Shown one piece after another: positions 19,415 through 28,937 of a stretch of DNA of 64,000 bases; the first letter of the stretch is position 1; each line of letters starts with the position of its first letter. Source of the stretch: Flavobacterium terrae. GTDB lineage: Bacteria; Bacteroidota; Bacteroidia; Flavobacteriales; Flavobacteriaceae. A program made the position numbers and the translations under genes. The notes under the pieces were generated by a model. It was given only the letters and a program-made list of their open reading frames with translations, made no database searches and was not told the origin of the DNA. Location: NCBI RefSeq assembly GCF_900142035.1, contig NZ_FQZI01000003.1:310001-374000 (forward strand). The letters run 5' to 3'.

Positions 19415-20209
19415 ATGCAAGCACATGAAATAGATTACCATATTTATGGTGAAGAAATGCAATATGTAGAAATAGAACTAGACCCACAAGAAGTAGTTGT
19501 TGCTGAAGCCGGAAGTTTTATGATGATGGATAACGGAATTAAAATGGAAACCATTTTTGGAGACGGATCTGGACAACAATCAGGAGTTTTAGGAAAACTT
19601 TTAAGTGCTGGAAAAAGAATGCTTACAGGGGAAAGCCTTTTTATGACAGCTTATCAAAATCAAGAATCAAACAAGAAAAAAGTTTCTTTTGCTGCTCCAT
19701 ATCCAGGGAAAATTGTTGCCATTGATTTAATGAAATACGGAGGGAGATTTATCTGTCAAAAGGATTCTTTTCTTTGTGCTGCTAAAGGTGTTTCGGTAGG
19801 TATAGAATTTTCCAAAAAACTTGGAAGAGGTCTATTTGGCGGAGAAGGATTTATTATGCAAAAAATCGAAGGAGATGGAATGGCTTTTGTACATTCAGGA
19901 GGAACCTTAGCCCGCAAAGAATTGCAAGCTGGAGAAGTTTTAAAAGTTGATACAGGATGTATTGTTGGTTTTACTAAAGATGTAGATTATGATATCGAAT
20001 TCATTGGAGGTATTAAAAACACCCTTTTTGGTGGTGAAGGTATGTTTTACGCAACATTAAGAGGACCAGGAATAGTATATATTCAATCATTGCCGTTTAG
20101 TCGTTTAGCAGGAAGAATTATAATGGCTTCAGGAATGACAGGAGGAAAAGAAGAAGGAAGTTTATTAGGAGGATTAGGTAACTTATTGGATGGTGATAAT
20201 AGATTTTAA
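19415..20209 (+). CDS. AIM24/TIGR00266 family protein
   Basis: 264 residues. The N-terminus (EIDYHIYGEEMQYVEIELDP), AEAGSFMMMDNGIKMETIFGDG and the glycine-rich GRGLFGGEGFIMQKIEGDG identify the AIM24/TIGR00266 family, a double beta-helix protein with repeated strands. No signal peptide or membrane segment. In yeast the homologue is a mitochondrial inner-membrane organiser; the bacterial role is not known. It is monocistronic: a 12-bp hairpin terminator precedes it (miaE) and a bidirectional terminator follows. Confidence 0.9.
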   Translation: MQAHEIDYHIYGEEMQYVEIELDPQEVVVAEAGSFMMMDNGIKMETIFGDGSGQQSGVLGKLLSAGKRMLTGESLFMTAYQNQESNKKKVSFAAPYPGKIVAIDLMKYGGRFICQKDSFLCAAKGVSVGIEFSKKLGRGLFGGEGFIMQKIEGDGMAFVHSGGTLARKELQAGEVLKVDTGCIVGFTKDVDYDIEFIGGIKNTLFGGEGMFYATLRGPGIVYIQSLPFSRLAGRIIMASGMTGGKEEGSLLGGLGNLLDGDNRF

Positions 20210-20211
20210 AT

Positions 20212-20240
20212 AAAAAAAGCGACCATTTGGTCGCTTTTTT
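20212..20240. terminator. Bidirectional terminator between AIM24 gene and symporter gene
   Basis: GCGACCA / TGGTCGC stem (20219-20234) with A tract on the left and T tract on the right, so it can stop RNA from both the plus gene ending at 20209 and the minus gene ending at 20257. Confidence 0.88.
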
Positions 20241-20256
20241 TATTTTCATATAAGAT

Positions 20257-21516
20257 TTAATCTTTTTCCCATTTCCCAACCACTGATGTTGCCAATGCAT
20301 TTCCAAGTACATTTGTAGCACTTCTAAACATATCACAAAAATGATCAATAGGTAAAATCAAAGCAATACCTTCAATTGGAATGTCAAACATACCACAAGT
20401 AGCTGCTACTACAACTAAACTTGCTCTAGGAACTCCTGCAATACCTTTACTAGTTAACATCAATACGATCAACATTGTCATTTGTGTTCCTAAATCTAAA
20501 TGAACGCCATAAGCTTGTGCAATAAAAATACTAGCAAAAGTCATGTACATCATACTTCCGTCAAGATTAAAAGAATACCCTAAAGGTAGCATGAACGAAA
20601 CTATTTTATCTTTTACTCCAAAACGCTCTAATTCTTCAGTTAATTTAGGAAAAACAGCTTCACTACTAGTTGTACCAAAAGCAATTACTAAAGGAGATAT
20701 AATATGTCTTAGGAGCACAGTCATTCTTGATTTTAAAAATAAATAGCCTATCACTAATAGAACCAACCAAAGAGAAGATATTCCCACTAAAAATGATCCA
20801 AAATACTTAGCGTATGTTAACAACAATTCTCCTAAATCTCTAATTGCAAAAACTCCTGCTATCGCTCCAAAAACTCCAAGAGGAGCAAACTTCATAACAT
20901 AAGTCACCATCTTCAAAATGATATGAGATGTTTTATCTAAAGCGTTAACCACTGGTTTAGTGTAATTACCTAAAGATGCAGCTGCTAATCCGAAAAAGAT
21001 AGAAAAAATTACAATTTGCAAAATTTCATTTGTAGCCATCGCCTCTACAACACTCTTAGGTATAATATGCTCAACAAAATTTTGAGCCGAAAAGTTATGT
21101 GTTTTGTCAGTCACCTCAGTTGCTGCAGAAACATCAACTCCACTTAAATTTAATCCTGTTCCTGGTTCCAAAACATTTACCCAAAACATACCTATTAATA
21201 AGGAAATTAATGAAGCTGTTAAAAACCAACCAAGTGCCTTACCTCCTATTCTACCTACTGCTCTGATATCACCTAGCTTAGCAATTCCTACAACAAGTGT
21301 TGTAAATACTAAGGGCGAAATAATCATTTGTACTAAACGAATAAATATCGTTGCCAACATTTTAATGTAACCACTAAACTCTTTTGCAGCATCTGCAGAG
21401 TAATTATTATGAATAAATATCCCAAGTGCAGCACCAAGAATCATGGCAACTAAAATTTGAACCGTTAAATTTGAGAAAAAGGACTTTTTATCGTCTTGTT
21501 TATTTGTAATTTCCAT
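20257..21516 (-). CDS. Dicarboxylate/amino acid:cation symporter (GltP/DctA family)
   Basis: 419 residues, the standard length of the sodium/proton:dicarboxylate symporter family. Several hydrophobic helices precede the first re-entrant loop with the serine-rich AFGTTSSEAVFPKL, then the conserved MLPLGYSFNLDGSMMYMTFASIFIAQ in the second half, and a substrate-site ASLVVVAATCGMF region. Transports glutamate, aspartate or C4-dicarboxylates; which one cannot be decided. Its ATG overlaps the chorismate synthase stop by one base (TAATG at 21514-21518), so it is translated from the same message. Confidence 0.92.
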   Translation of the reverse strand: MEITNKQDDKKSFFSNLTVQILVAMILGAALGIFIHNNYSADAAKEFSGYIKMLATIFIRLVQMIISPLVFTTLVVGIAKLGDIRAVGRIGGKALGWFLTASLISLLIGMFWVNVLEPGTGLNLSGVDVSAATEVTDKTHNFSAQNFVEHIIPKSVVEAMATNEILQIVIFSIFFGLAAASLGNYTKPVVNALDKTSHIILKMVTYVMKFAPLGVFGAIAGVFAIRDLGELLLTYAKYFGSFLVGISSLWLVLLVIGYLFLKSRMTVLLRHIISPLVIAFGTTSSEAVFPKLTEELERFGVKDKIVSFMLPLGYSFNLDGSMMYMTFASIFIAQAYGVHLDLGTQMTMLIVLMLTSKGIAGVPRASLVVVAATCGMFDIPIEGIALILPIDHFCDMFRSATNVLGNALATSVVGKWEKD

Positions 21517-22583
21517 TATTTAGTTTGATGAATTTTGTTTAATAAAAAATAGTCTGCGATTACTAGAGCTGACATTGCTTCAACAATAGGAACCGCACGA
21601 GGAACAACACATGGGTCATGTCGCCCTTTACCCTGTAGCTCGATTATTTCTCCTTTATTTGTAAGTACTTCTTGTTTTTGAAGCAAAGTTGCTACTGGTT
21701 TAAATGCTACTCTAAAATAGATATCCATACCATTACTAATACCTCCTTGAATACCTCCAGAAAGATTTGATTTAGTAGTACCATCAGGGTTAAAAGAATC
21801 ATTATGCTCACTTCCTTTCATTTTTGCGCTACAAAAACCCTCTCCATATTCAAATCCATGAACAGCATTTATTGAAAGCATTGCTTTACCTAATTCAGCA
21901 TGCAACTTATCAAAAACAGGTTCTCCAAGACCAATTGGAACATTTTGAATAACACATGTTATTATTCCGCCTACAGTATCTCCTTGCTTTTTAATTTCTT
22001 TGATATGGGCTTCCATTTGTTGTGCGATTAGTTCATCTGGACAACGTACAGGATTTGATTCAATTTTAGAAAAATCTAAATCTTGATAAGGTTTATCTAT
22101 AGCTATTTCTCCAACAGCAGAAACAAAAGCATTTATTTTAATATCAGAAATAACTTGTTTAGCAATTGCACCAGCTACTACTCTACTTGCAGTTTCACGA
22201 GCAGAACTACGTCCTCCACCGCGATAATCACGTATTCCATACTTCTTTACATAAACATAATCAGCATGACTTGGTCTAAAAGTATCTTTTATATGTGAAT
22301 AGTCGTCAGATTTTTGATTTGTATTGGGTATTATAAATCCTATAGGAGTACCTGTTGTTTTACCTTCAAAAAGTCCTGATAAAAATTGAACTTCATCTTC
22401 TTCTTTGCGTTGAGTCACTATTGAAGATTGTCCTGGTTTACGACGTTGCATATCATTTTGAATTGCTTCAAAATCTATTGTAATTCCTGCAGGACAACCG
22501 TCTATTATTCCGCCTAAAGCTTCTCCATGGGATTCTCCAAAAGTGGTTATTTTAAAAAGGTTTCCGAAACTGTTTCCTGCCAT
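21516..22583 (-). CDS. aroC: Chorismate synthase
   Basis: 355 residues. Last step of the shikimate pathway: anti-1,4-elimination of phosphate from EPSP, needing reduced FMN. Signatures are [67 protein letters not shown] and [18 protein letters not shown]. First gene of a two-gene operon with the symporter; no other aromatic-pathway gene is nearby. A -7 box is 18 bases before the ATG. Confidence 0.97.
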   Translation of the reverse strand: MAGNSFGNLFKITTFGESHGEALGGIIDGCPAGITIDFEAIQNDMQRRKPGQSSIVTQRKEEDEVQFLSGLFEGKTTGTPIGFIIPNTNQKSDDYSHIKDTFRPSHADYVYVKKYGIRDYRGGGRSSARETASRVVAGAIAKQVISDIKINAFVSAVGEIAIDKPYQDLDFSKIESNPVRCPDELIAQQMEAHIKEIKKQGDTVGGIITCVIQNVPIGLGEPVFDKLHAELGKAMLSINAVHGFEYGEGFCSAKMKGSEHNDSFNPDGTTKSNLSGGIQGGISNGMDIYFRVAFKPVATLLQKQEVLTNKGEIIELQGKGRHDPCVVPRAVPIVEAMSALVIADYFLLNKIHQTK

Positions 22584-22600
22584 TTTTAGTAGTTTGAAAA

Positions 22601-22608
22601 CAAATGTA
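22601..22608 (-). promoter_or_regulatory. -7 box of aroC
   Basis: Minus-strand TACATTTG fits TAnnTTTG, 18 bases before the aroC ATG. No convincing -33 element. Confidence 0.45.
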
Positions 22609-22737
22609 AGATTAATGTTTAAAGATTAAAAGTTAAATAATGAAAAGTTGAAGGTTACATTAGTATTTCTTAACAATAAGTTACTTATTAATTAATACTA
22701 GTTTTATTTATTTGCTAAACTTCAAATTAAACCTATT

Positions 22738-23553
22738 TTGAAAAAAAGAAAAGTTGAACTCGTAGTAATATCAGATATACACCTAGGGACTTACGGGTGT
22801 CATGCTAAAGAATTATCAAATTATTTATCTACAATAAAACCTAAAACTTTAGTTCTAAACGGTGATATTATTGATATATGGCAGTTTAGAAAATCATACT
22901 TCCCTAAAGCTCATTTACAAGTTATTAAAAAGATAATTACAATGGCTTCTAAAGGTACTAAGGTTTATTACATAACAGGAAATCATGATGAAGCTCTAAG
23001 AAAGTTTAGTGATACATTTATGGGTAACTTTTCATTATTAGACAAATTAGTTCTTGATTTAGATGGAAAGAAAACCTGGATCTTTCATGGAGATGTTTTT
23101 GATGCTTCCGTTCAGCATTCCAAATGGATTGCTAAATTAGGTGGCTTTGGATATGATTATCTTATTTTAATAAACAGATTTATAAATTGGTGTTTACATA
23201 AAATGGGTAAAGATTCTTATTCATTCTCTAAAAAAATCAAAGCCAGTGTAAAAAAAGCAGTAAAATTTATAAACGATTTTGAAACTACAGCTACTGATTT
23301 GGCCATTGATAAAAAATATGATTATGTTATTTGTGGTCATATTCATGAGCCCAAAATTAAAGAGGTGGAAAATAAATTTGGAAAGACAACTTATTTAAAT
23401 TCTGGCGATTGGATAGAAAACCTTAGTTGCCTTGAATACAATAATAAAAGATGGAAACTTTTTAAATATCAAGAAAGTACTATTTCAAATATCGAAAATG
23501 AAGAAGAACAATTATTTGAAATGGAGCATTTAATAAGCTCTATTCAACTTTAA
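22738..23553 (+). CDS. LpxH-like metallophosphoesterase (UDP-2,3-diacylglucosamine diphosphatase family)
   Basis: 271 residues, starting at a TTG codon: the frame opens TTG AAA AAA AGA and reads directly into the calcineurin-like fold. Metal-ligand motifs appear in order: DIHLG (residues 13-17), NGDIIDIW, TGNHDEAL, FHGDVFDAS and CGHIHEP near 205. This matches the LpxH/LpxH2-like phosphoesterases that hydrolyse UDP-2,3-diacylglucosamine in lipid A synthesis, although family members with other substrates exist. The C-terminus (about 230-271) is acidic and variable. It stands before a small beta-barrel gene on the same strand with a 75-base gap. Confidence 0.82.
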   Translation: MKKRKVELVVISDIHLGTYGCHAKELSNYLSTIKPKTLVLNGDIIDIWQFRKSYFPKAHLQVIKKIITMASKGTKVYYITGNHDEALRKFSDTFMGNFSLLDKLVLDLDGKKTWIFHGDVFDASVQHSKWIAKLGGFGYDYLILINRFINWCLHKMGKDSYSFSKKIKASVKKAVKFINDFETTATDLAIDKKYDYVICGHIHEPKIKEVENKFGKTTYLNSGDWIENLSCLEYNNKRWKLFKYQESTISNIENEEEQLFEMEHLISSIQL

Positions 23554-23628
23554 TTAAAAAAAATCTTATTAATCTGTATAATATTTGTATATTTATTTCC
23601 GTTAAACGTTAAACAAAATTTTTAACTT

Positions 23629-24183
23629 ATGAAAAAAATACTTTTATCAGTAATTATGATTTTAGGGTTAGTTTTTAACTCTCAAGCTCAAGAAAAAAAT
23701 GCAATAGGTATTAGATTGGGCGACAACGATGGTTTTGGAGGAGAAGCATCTTATCAAAGATACTTATCAAAATCAAATAGACTAGAACTAGATTTAGGTT
23801 TTAGAGGACATAACAATTACTATCGATACAATGGTAACGGTTATTACAGTGGTAAAGTAAATCATAGTGCAGCTAAACTTGTTGGTTTGTACCAATGGGT
23901 ATGGGATATAGACAAAGGTTTTAAATGGTATGCAGGTCCAGGAGCAGGTGTTGGGATTTGGAATAGTGACAAATATTATTATGGTAACAATGTATATGTA
24001 GAAGGTGATTCAGGAGCATTCCTTGTACTTGCTGGTGACATTGGTATTGAATATAATTTTGACTTTCCTTTACAATTATCATTTGATTTTAGACCAGAAA
24101 TTTATGTAAGTGATGATTATGATAAAATTAGAGATGGTAATTTTGGTCCTGATTTTGGATTAAGTGCTAGATATCGTTTTTAA
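23629..24183 (+). CDS. Small outer-membrane beta-barrel protein
   Basis: 184 residues with a cleavable signal peptide (MKKILLSVIMILGLVFNSQAQ). The mature part consists of alternating hydrophobic/polar strands rich in Tyr, Gly and Asn (IGIRLGDNDGFGGEASYQRY, GAGVGIWNSDKYYYGNN) and ends in aromatic SARYRF, the C-terminal phenylalanine typical of outer-membrane barrels. Predicted eight-strand barrel of the OmpA/OmpW-like class. No specific function. Followed at once by a bidirectional terminator. Confidence 0.78.
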   Translation: MKKILLSVIMILGLVFNSQAQEKNAIGIRLGDNDGFGGEASYQRYLSKSNRLELDLGFRGHNNYYRYNGNGYYSGKVNHSAAKLVGLYQWVWDIDKGFKWYAGPGAGVGIWNSDKYYYGNNVYVEGDSGAFLVLAGDIGIEYNFDFPLQLSFDFRPEIYVSDDYDKIRDGNFGPDFGLSARYRF

Positions 24184-24202
24184 TTTCAAAACAAATAAAA
24201 AT

Positions 24203-24234
24203 AAAAAACACCTTAATTATTAAGGTGTTTTTTA
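24203..24234. terminator. Bidirectional terminator embedded in the bshA stop region
   Basis: AAAAAACACCTTAA / TTAAGGTGTTTTTT arms around a short AT loop. The bshA stop codon (24213-24215) lies inside the left arm, so the last bshA codons form half of the hairpin. Confidence 0.88.
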
Positions 24235-25361
24235 TTTTGTTTCTTTAGTGCTTTAGAATATAATTCTTCATAAATGGGCACTATTTTCTCTATTGAAAAC
24301 TGCTTGGCAGTTTCGAAGGCATTATCTTTAAATTTTTGAAGTTCATTATCATCTGAGAGAATCTTTAAAGCATTAACAGCCATATCATCTACATCACCTA
24401 CATTACTTAAATATCCTGAAATCCCATGGAAATTAACTTCTGGCAAACCTCCTGAGTTACTAGATATAACTGGAACATTACATGCCATAGCTTCTAATGC
24501 AGCTAAACCAAAACTTTCTGTTTCGGATGGAAGTAAAAACAAATCAGAATAGCTTAGTATTTGATTTACCTCTGTACTATTACCAAAAAATATTACTTTA
24601 TCCGTAATACCTAATTCATCACATAATTGCTCCGCTTTTATCTTTTCTGGACCATCACCAACCATCATTAACTTAGCAGGAATTTTTTGTTGAATTTTAT
24701 AAAACACTTTAACTACATCAGGAATATTCTTTACTTTTCTGAAGTTACTAATATGAGTAATAATTTTCTCATCAGGTCTTGCCATAACCGACCTTTTACA
24801 ATGAATATTATCAACAATACGGTTATCTAATTCAATAAAATTTGGTATTACTTTTATATCATTTTTAATCTTAAACAATCTGAGGGTGTCGTCTTTTAAA
24901 CTTTGAGAAACTGATGTAACCACATCAGACTTATTGATACTAAAAGTAACAGCAGGTTTGTAAAAAGGATGATTACCAACTAATGTAATATCTGTCCCAT
25001 GAAGTGTTGTTACCATTGGAATTTTAATTCCTTCCCCTTTAAGCATTTGTTTTGCCATATATCCAGCATAAGCATGAGGAATAGCATAATGTACATGTAA
25101 TAAATCTATTTTATGTAGCTTAACCATATCAACTAATTTACTAGATAAAGCTAGTTCATAAGGTTGATAATGAAATAATGGATATTCTGGAACATTTACT
25201 TCATGATAGTGCACATTTGGATTTAAAAGTGCCAAACGCACTGGTTGACGATAAGTAATGAAATGAATTTCGTGACCTCTTCTTGCTAATTCGAGACCTA
25301 ACTCTGTGGCTACCACACCACTACCTCCAAAAGTTGGATAACAAACAATCGCTATTTTCAT
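24213..25361 (-). CDS. bshA: N-acetyl-alpha-D-glucosaminyl L-malate synthase BshA
   Basis: 382 residues. GT4 glycosyltransferase that joins UDP-GlcNAc and L-malate, the first step of bacillithiol synthesis. The N-terminus MKIAIVCYPTFGGSGVVATE is the BshA signature, with HVHYAIPHAYAGYMAKQ, TTLHGTDITLVGNHP, and the nucleotide-binding LLPSETESFGLAALEAMACNVPVI with its Glu residues. Its stop lies within the terminator hairpin shared with the beta-barrel gene. bshB and bshC are not in the window. It is separated by 59 bases from the GH3 fusion gene and could be co-transcribed with it. Confidence 0.95.
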   Translation of the reverse strand: MKIAIVCYPTFGGSGVVATELGLELARRGHEIHFITYRQPVRLALLNPNVHYHEVNVPEYPLFHYQPYELALSSKLVDMVKLHKIDLLHVHYAIPHAYAGYMAKQMLKGEGIKIPMVTTLHGTDITLVGNHPFYKPAVTFSINKSDVVTSVSQSLKDDTLRLFKIKNDIKVIPNFIELDNRIVDNIHCKRSVMARPDEKIITHISNFRKVKNIPDVVKVFYKIQQKIPAKLMMVGDGPEKIKAEQLCDELGITDKVIFFGNSTEVNQILSYSDLFLLPSETESFGLAALEAMACNVPVISSNSGGLPEVNFHGISGYLSNVGDVDDMAVNALKILSDDNELQKFKDNAFETAKQFSIEKIVPIYEELYSKALKKQNKKHLNN

Positions 25362-25420
25362 ACTACTAAAATACTTAAAAACAAAGAATATTAGCAGTCA
25401 CTTTTAGACAAAATTAACTA

Positions 25421-28400
25421 TTAGTTTATTATCGCTTCGTAAATAATTTTTTGAATATCCTCTCTAATATTTTCTTTAGAAAGTTTGTTTGAAGCATTGC
25501 TATCTGGATAAGTTCTATTTGAAAGAAAAACGTATACAATTTCTGTTTCAGGATCTGCCCAAGTCATTGTACCAGTAAATCCGGTATGTCCAAAACTAGT
25601 TATGGAAGCACAGCCACAAGTTGGCCCTGAAGTTCCTGCTAATTGAGGTTTATCAAAGCCTAAACCTCTTCTATTTCCTTCTTGACAGAAATAACATGTG
25701 TTAAAATCATTCAACGTTTTTTCAGAGAAAAATTGAATTCCTCCATAGTTGCCTTTTTGCAAGTACAATTGCATCATTTTAGCAACATCCATACTATTGG
25801 AAAATAAACCTGCATGACCTGCTACACCACCCTGCATTGCTGCCCCCATATCGTGTACATATCCTTGAATAACTTGATATCTAAAATATTTATCCTTTTC
25901 AGTAGGAGGAATAATATCTTGCTCAAATTTTCTTAAAGGGTTATAAGCAGTATTAGTCATTCCTAACTTAGAGAAAAAGTTTTCCTGAGCTAAAACATCT
26001 AATGTTTTTTTATGATGTTTCTCTAAATACTCTTTCAATAAGATAAAAGTAAAATCACTATACTTATATTCCTTTTTAGGTAACAATTTACTCTTCATTA
26101 TTTTAGTAATAATAGTATCATTATAACTATTAATAATAAATAAATTTTCTGCTACTTGTGTTGTAAAACCTTTAAGACTTGTTTTTCTATAGTATTTTTT
26201 TGACGGCTGTTTAGTAAGCGAATCTAATGTACTTTTATAAAATGGTTCCCAGGCTTGTAAACGAGCATAATGAGAAAGCAAATCTTTAAAAGTAATTGAA
26301 TCTTTGTCAGTGCCTTTAGCTTTATGAACCATCTCTCCTAAACGAGTATTTAAATTGATTTTTTGATGATCATAATCTATCATTACATTGGGTAAAGTAC
26401 CAATTATTTTTGATAGTGATGCAATATCATACACATCTGAATTTTTGACTTTTACACCATTTCTGTAAGTATGATATCCAAACGATTTTTGGTAAATAAC
26501 TTTTCCTTTTCTAGCAACTAACACTTGAGCACCCGGAGTCATTCCACCATCAATTGCTTTTTTTACAATCCCATCAATTTTTGATAAAATTTGAGAACTC
26601 ATGCCTACTGATTCAGGATTAGCAAAACCTAGTCTATTTATTTTTCCTGTAGGTAAACCGTCTCCAACTTTAAAATTATCATTTATAGAAACTGGTAATT
26701 TACCTTTAGCTTGAACGGAACCAAATATTATTTCTGCAGATATTTCCTGAGGAATATCTCCATTTTGATAGGATACAATTATACTTTTAAATTTATCAAA
26801 ATCATTTATGGGCAATAAAACGTAAGGTTTAGAAAAAACATCTAAGATGACATCGTTTTTATCAGCTACTTTATTAACTAATTCAAGCTCTTTTGAAGTG
26901 AATTCATGTTTTTTCCACCAAGTTTTATCTGAAACATGATATCCAATAATTACTTTATCATAATTTTTAAGCTCTTGATTTAAACTATCTAAATTTTTGT
27001 GATAAACCTCAGTTACATCGCCATATTTCTTTAAAGTTGATAAAAACTTTGAATTAGTATCGTCACCAATTTTTACATAGGCGAATTTTGATTTTGCCAA
27101 ATCTTTGATTGGTAATATTTCATCATCATTTTTGATGACAGTAATTGCATTTTCATACAATTTATATTGTAAAGACGTATTTTCAGGTTTGTTAATATCA
27201 TCATACAAACCTTCTATTTGTATAGGTTTGTATTTATTTAAACCAGCTTTGTATTTGTATTTCAAAATTTTCTTTACAGAAAATTCTATTCTTTCATCAG
27301 TAATTTTAGGAATTGAATCGGTATAAGCTTGCTTGAATTTTTCAACTGCTGTTGGAACATCTTCAGGAAAAAGTAAAATATCATTTCCAGCCATGAAAGC
27401 TTCAAAGTCGATATCACCAGGTTTTTTAAAATTACTAGCGCCTTTCATATTCAAAGCATCAGTAAAAATCAAACCTTTAAATTTTAATTGTTCTTTCAAA
27501 ATATCATTTACAACATGATAAGATATTGAAGTTGGATAATTCTCTCTAGGCTCTAAACTTGGAACATTCAAATGAGCTACCATTACAGAAGCCAAACCTA
27601 GATGAAACATTTTTTTGTAAGGATACAATTCAACTTCGTTTATTCGCTCTTCAGAAAAATTAACAACTGGTAGTGTATGATGTGAATCCGTTTCGGTATC
27701 GCCATGTCCTGGAAAATGTTTTCCAGTAGCAAAAACACCACCATTTTGAATTCCTTTCATTAAGGCAACTGCATGCTTGGTTACTTCTTCTTTGTTTTCA
27801 CCAAATGATCTATTTCCAATGATAGGATTATTAGGATTCGTATTAATATCTAGTACTGGAGCAAAATTAAACTGAAGTCCTAGTCTTTTGGCTTCTTTTG
27901 CCATTTGCCCCCCTAATTGTTCAATAAGTTTCATATCCTGAACAGCTCCTAGAGTCATATTCCATGGATATTTATAAGTAGAGTCTAATCGCATGCTTAA
28001 TCCCCATTCGGCATCATTCCCTATAAACAAAGGAACTTTAGAATTCGATTGAAATCGATTAGTTAATTTTGCTTGTCTAACCGGGCCTCCTTGAAAGAAA
28101 ATTAAGCCTCCAATTTTATAGTTTTTAACTAATTTATCAATGGCGTTAAAGTGCACAGTATCTTTATTAGAATAGGCTGCCACCATAAATAATTGTCCAA
28201 TTTTTTCTTCAAAAGACAACGTTGAGTAAACACTATCAACCCATTTTTTTTCTGCTGGGGAATCTTCAAACAAATTAAATCCTTCTAATGAAGGATCTTT
28301 AAATTTTTCGATATTGATATTTTCGGTAACAGCTAGTTCTTCTTTTTTTTCAGGGAGTTTTTTCTTCACAGAACAATTTACTGTAAAGGCAATTAAACTT

Positions 28401-28435
28401 AAAAAGAAAGAAATATTTAAACCGATGTTTTTCAT
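25421..28435 (-). CDS. Lipoprotein fusing GH3 glycosidase and serine beta-lactamase-like domain
   Basis: 1004 residues. The N-terminal hydrophobic segment ends at cysteine (FTVNCSVKK), a loose lipobox, so it is a likely lipoprotein. GH3 domain (about 60-400) carries NagZ-type KHFPGHGDTETDSHHTLPVV near residue 236 and FTDALNMKGAS near 332. A GH3 C-terminal alpha/beta domain (about 410-600) follows, then a class C beta-lactamase/esterase domain (about 620-1000) with S673-L-S-K676, KYSDFTF and GHTGFTGT. NagZ-like enzymes release GlcNAc from muropeptides, and the SxxK domain may act on peptides or esters, so a dual peptidoglycan-processing role is plausible. The gene sits among envelope genes (PAP2, MCE, amidase). 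GH3-serine hydrolase fusions occur in Bacteroidota; substrate untested. Confidence 0.88.
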   Translation of the reverse strand: MKNIGLNISFFLSLIAFTVNCSVKKKLPEKKEELAVTENINIEKFKDPSLEGFNLFEDSPAEKKWVDSVYSTLSFEEKIGQLFMVAAYSNKDTVHFNAIDKLVKNYKIGGLIFFQGGPVRQAKLTNRFQSNSKVPLFIGNDAEWGLSMRLDSTYKYPWNMTLGAVQDMKLIEQLGGQMAKEAKRLGLQFNFAPVLDINTNPNNPIIGNRSFGENKEEVTKHAVALMKGIQNGGVFATGKHFPGHGDTETDSHHTLPVVNFSEERINEVELYPYKKMFHLGLASVMVAHLNVPSLEPRENYPTSISYHVVNDILKEQLKFKGLIFTDALNMKGASNFKKPGDIDFEAFMAGNDILLFPEDVPTAVEKFKQAYTDSIPKITDERIEFSVKKILKYKYKAGLNKYKPIQIEGLYDDINKPENTSLQYKLYENAITVIKNDDEILPIKDLAKSKFAYVKIGDDTNSKFLSTLKKYGDVTEVYHKNLDSLNQELKNYDKVIIGYHVSDKTWWKKHEFTSKELELVNKVADKNDVILDVFSKPYVLLPINDFDKFKSIIVSYQNGDIPQEISAEIIFGSVQAKGKLPVSINDNFKVGDGLPTGKINRLGFANPESVGMSSQILSKIDGIVKKAIDGGMTPGAQVLVARKGKVIYQKSFGYHTYRNGVKVKNSDVYDIASLSKIIGTLPNVMIDYDHQKINLNTRLGEMVHKAKGTDKDSITFKDLLSHYARLQAWEPFYKSTLDSLTKQPSKKYYRKTSLKGFTTQVAENLFIINSYNDTIITKIMKSKLLPKKEYKYSDFTFILLKEYLEKHHKKTLDVLAQENFFSKLGMTNTAYNPLRKFEQDIIPPTEKDKYFRYQVIQGYVHDMGAAMQGGVAGHAGLFSNSMDVAKMMQLYLQKGNYGGIQFFSEKTLNDFNTCYFCQEGNRRGLGFDKPQLAGTSGPTCGCASITSFGHTGFTGTMTWADPETEIVYVFLSNRTYPDSNASNKLSKENIREDIQKIIYEAIIN

Positions 28436-28444
28436 TGTATTTTT

Positions 28445-28927
28445 TTAAAAGAAACGACTATGCCAGCTATCTTCAGCAGGAACTTCCCAAGCTTCATTAA
28501 ATTCCTGAATTGTGTTTACTAGATTATTAAAGACAATAGTAGTATTAGAAACGGCTTTTTCTTTGGCCATTTTTTTAAAATCTATTAAAGATTTATGGGC
28601 AATAAATTCACCATTCTTGAATGTTACATTCATTTTATCAAGTAAATCTACACTGTATTTTTTTTCTAATTCTTGGATAAAAACTACTGATGAGTCAATC
28701 GAGCATCCGGTTGCGGCTTGCTCATCTTGATTAACAGCAAGAATTATAAATCTGTTATATTTTGTTATGAATGAGGCTTCAAGACTTGTACCATGAGCAG
28801 ACCAATTTTCAACAAAATTTTTAACAGAATCTTCAATTTCTGTCATTTCTTCATCAGTGAATTTTCTATTGGATTGGTAAATCCAAATTCTAGACTGTTC
28901 TGGTAATTCTTCAAAAGGAAGATACAT
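28445..28927 (-). CDS. Conserved small protein often labelled 'ABC transporter ATPase'
   Basis: 160 residues, cytoplasmic, no signal peptide. The opening MYLPFEELPEQSRIWIYQSN and FVENWSAHGTSLEASF are, from memory, conserved across Flavobacteriaceae, where the protein is commonly labelled ABC transporter ATPase. The sequence does not support that label: there is no Walker A, no Walker B and no LSGGQ. The pattern IDSSVVFIQELEKKYSVDLLDKM suggests a small alpha/beta fold. It is 9 bases from the GH3 fusion and 10 from the PAP2 gene, inside the envelope-linked operon. Function unknown. Confidence 0.85.
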   Translation of the reverse strand: MYLPFEELPEQSRIWIYQSNRKFTDEEMTEIEDSVKNFVENWSAHGTSLEASFITKYNRFIILAVNQDEQAATGCSIDSSVVFIQELEKKYSVDLLDKMNVTFKNGEFIAHKSLIDFKKMAKEKAVSNTTIVFNNLVNTIQEFNEAWEVPAEDSWHSRFF

Positions 28928-28937
28928 AATTAATTTT

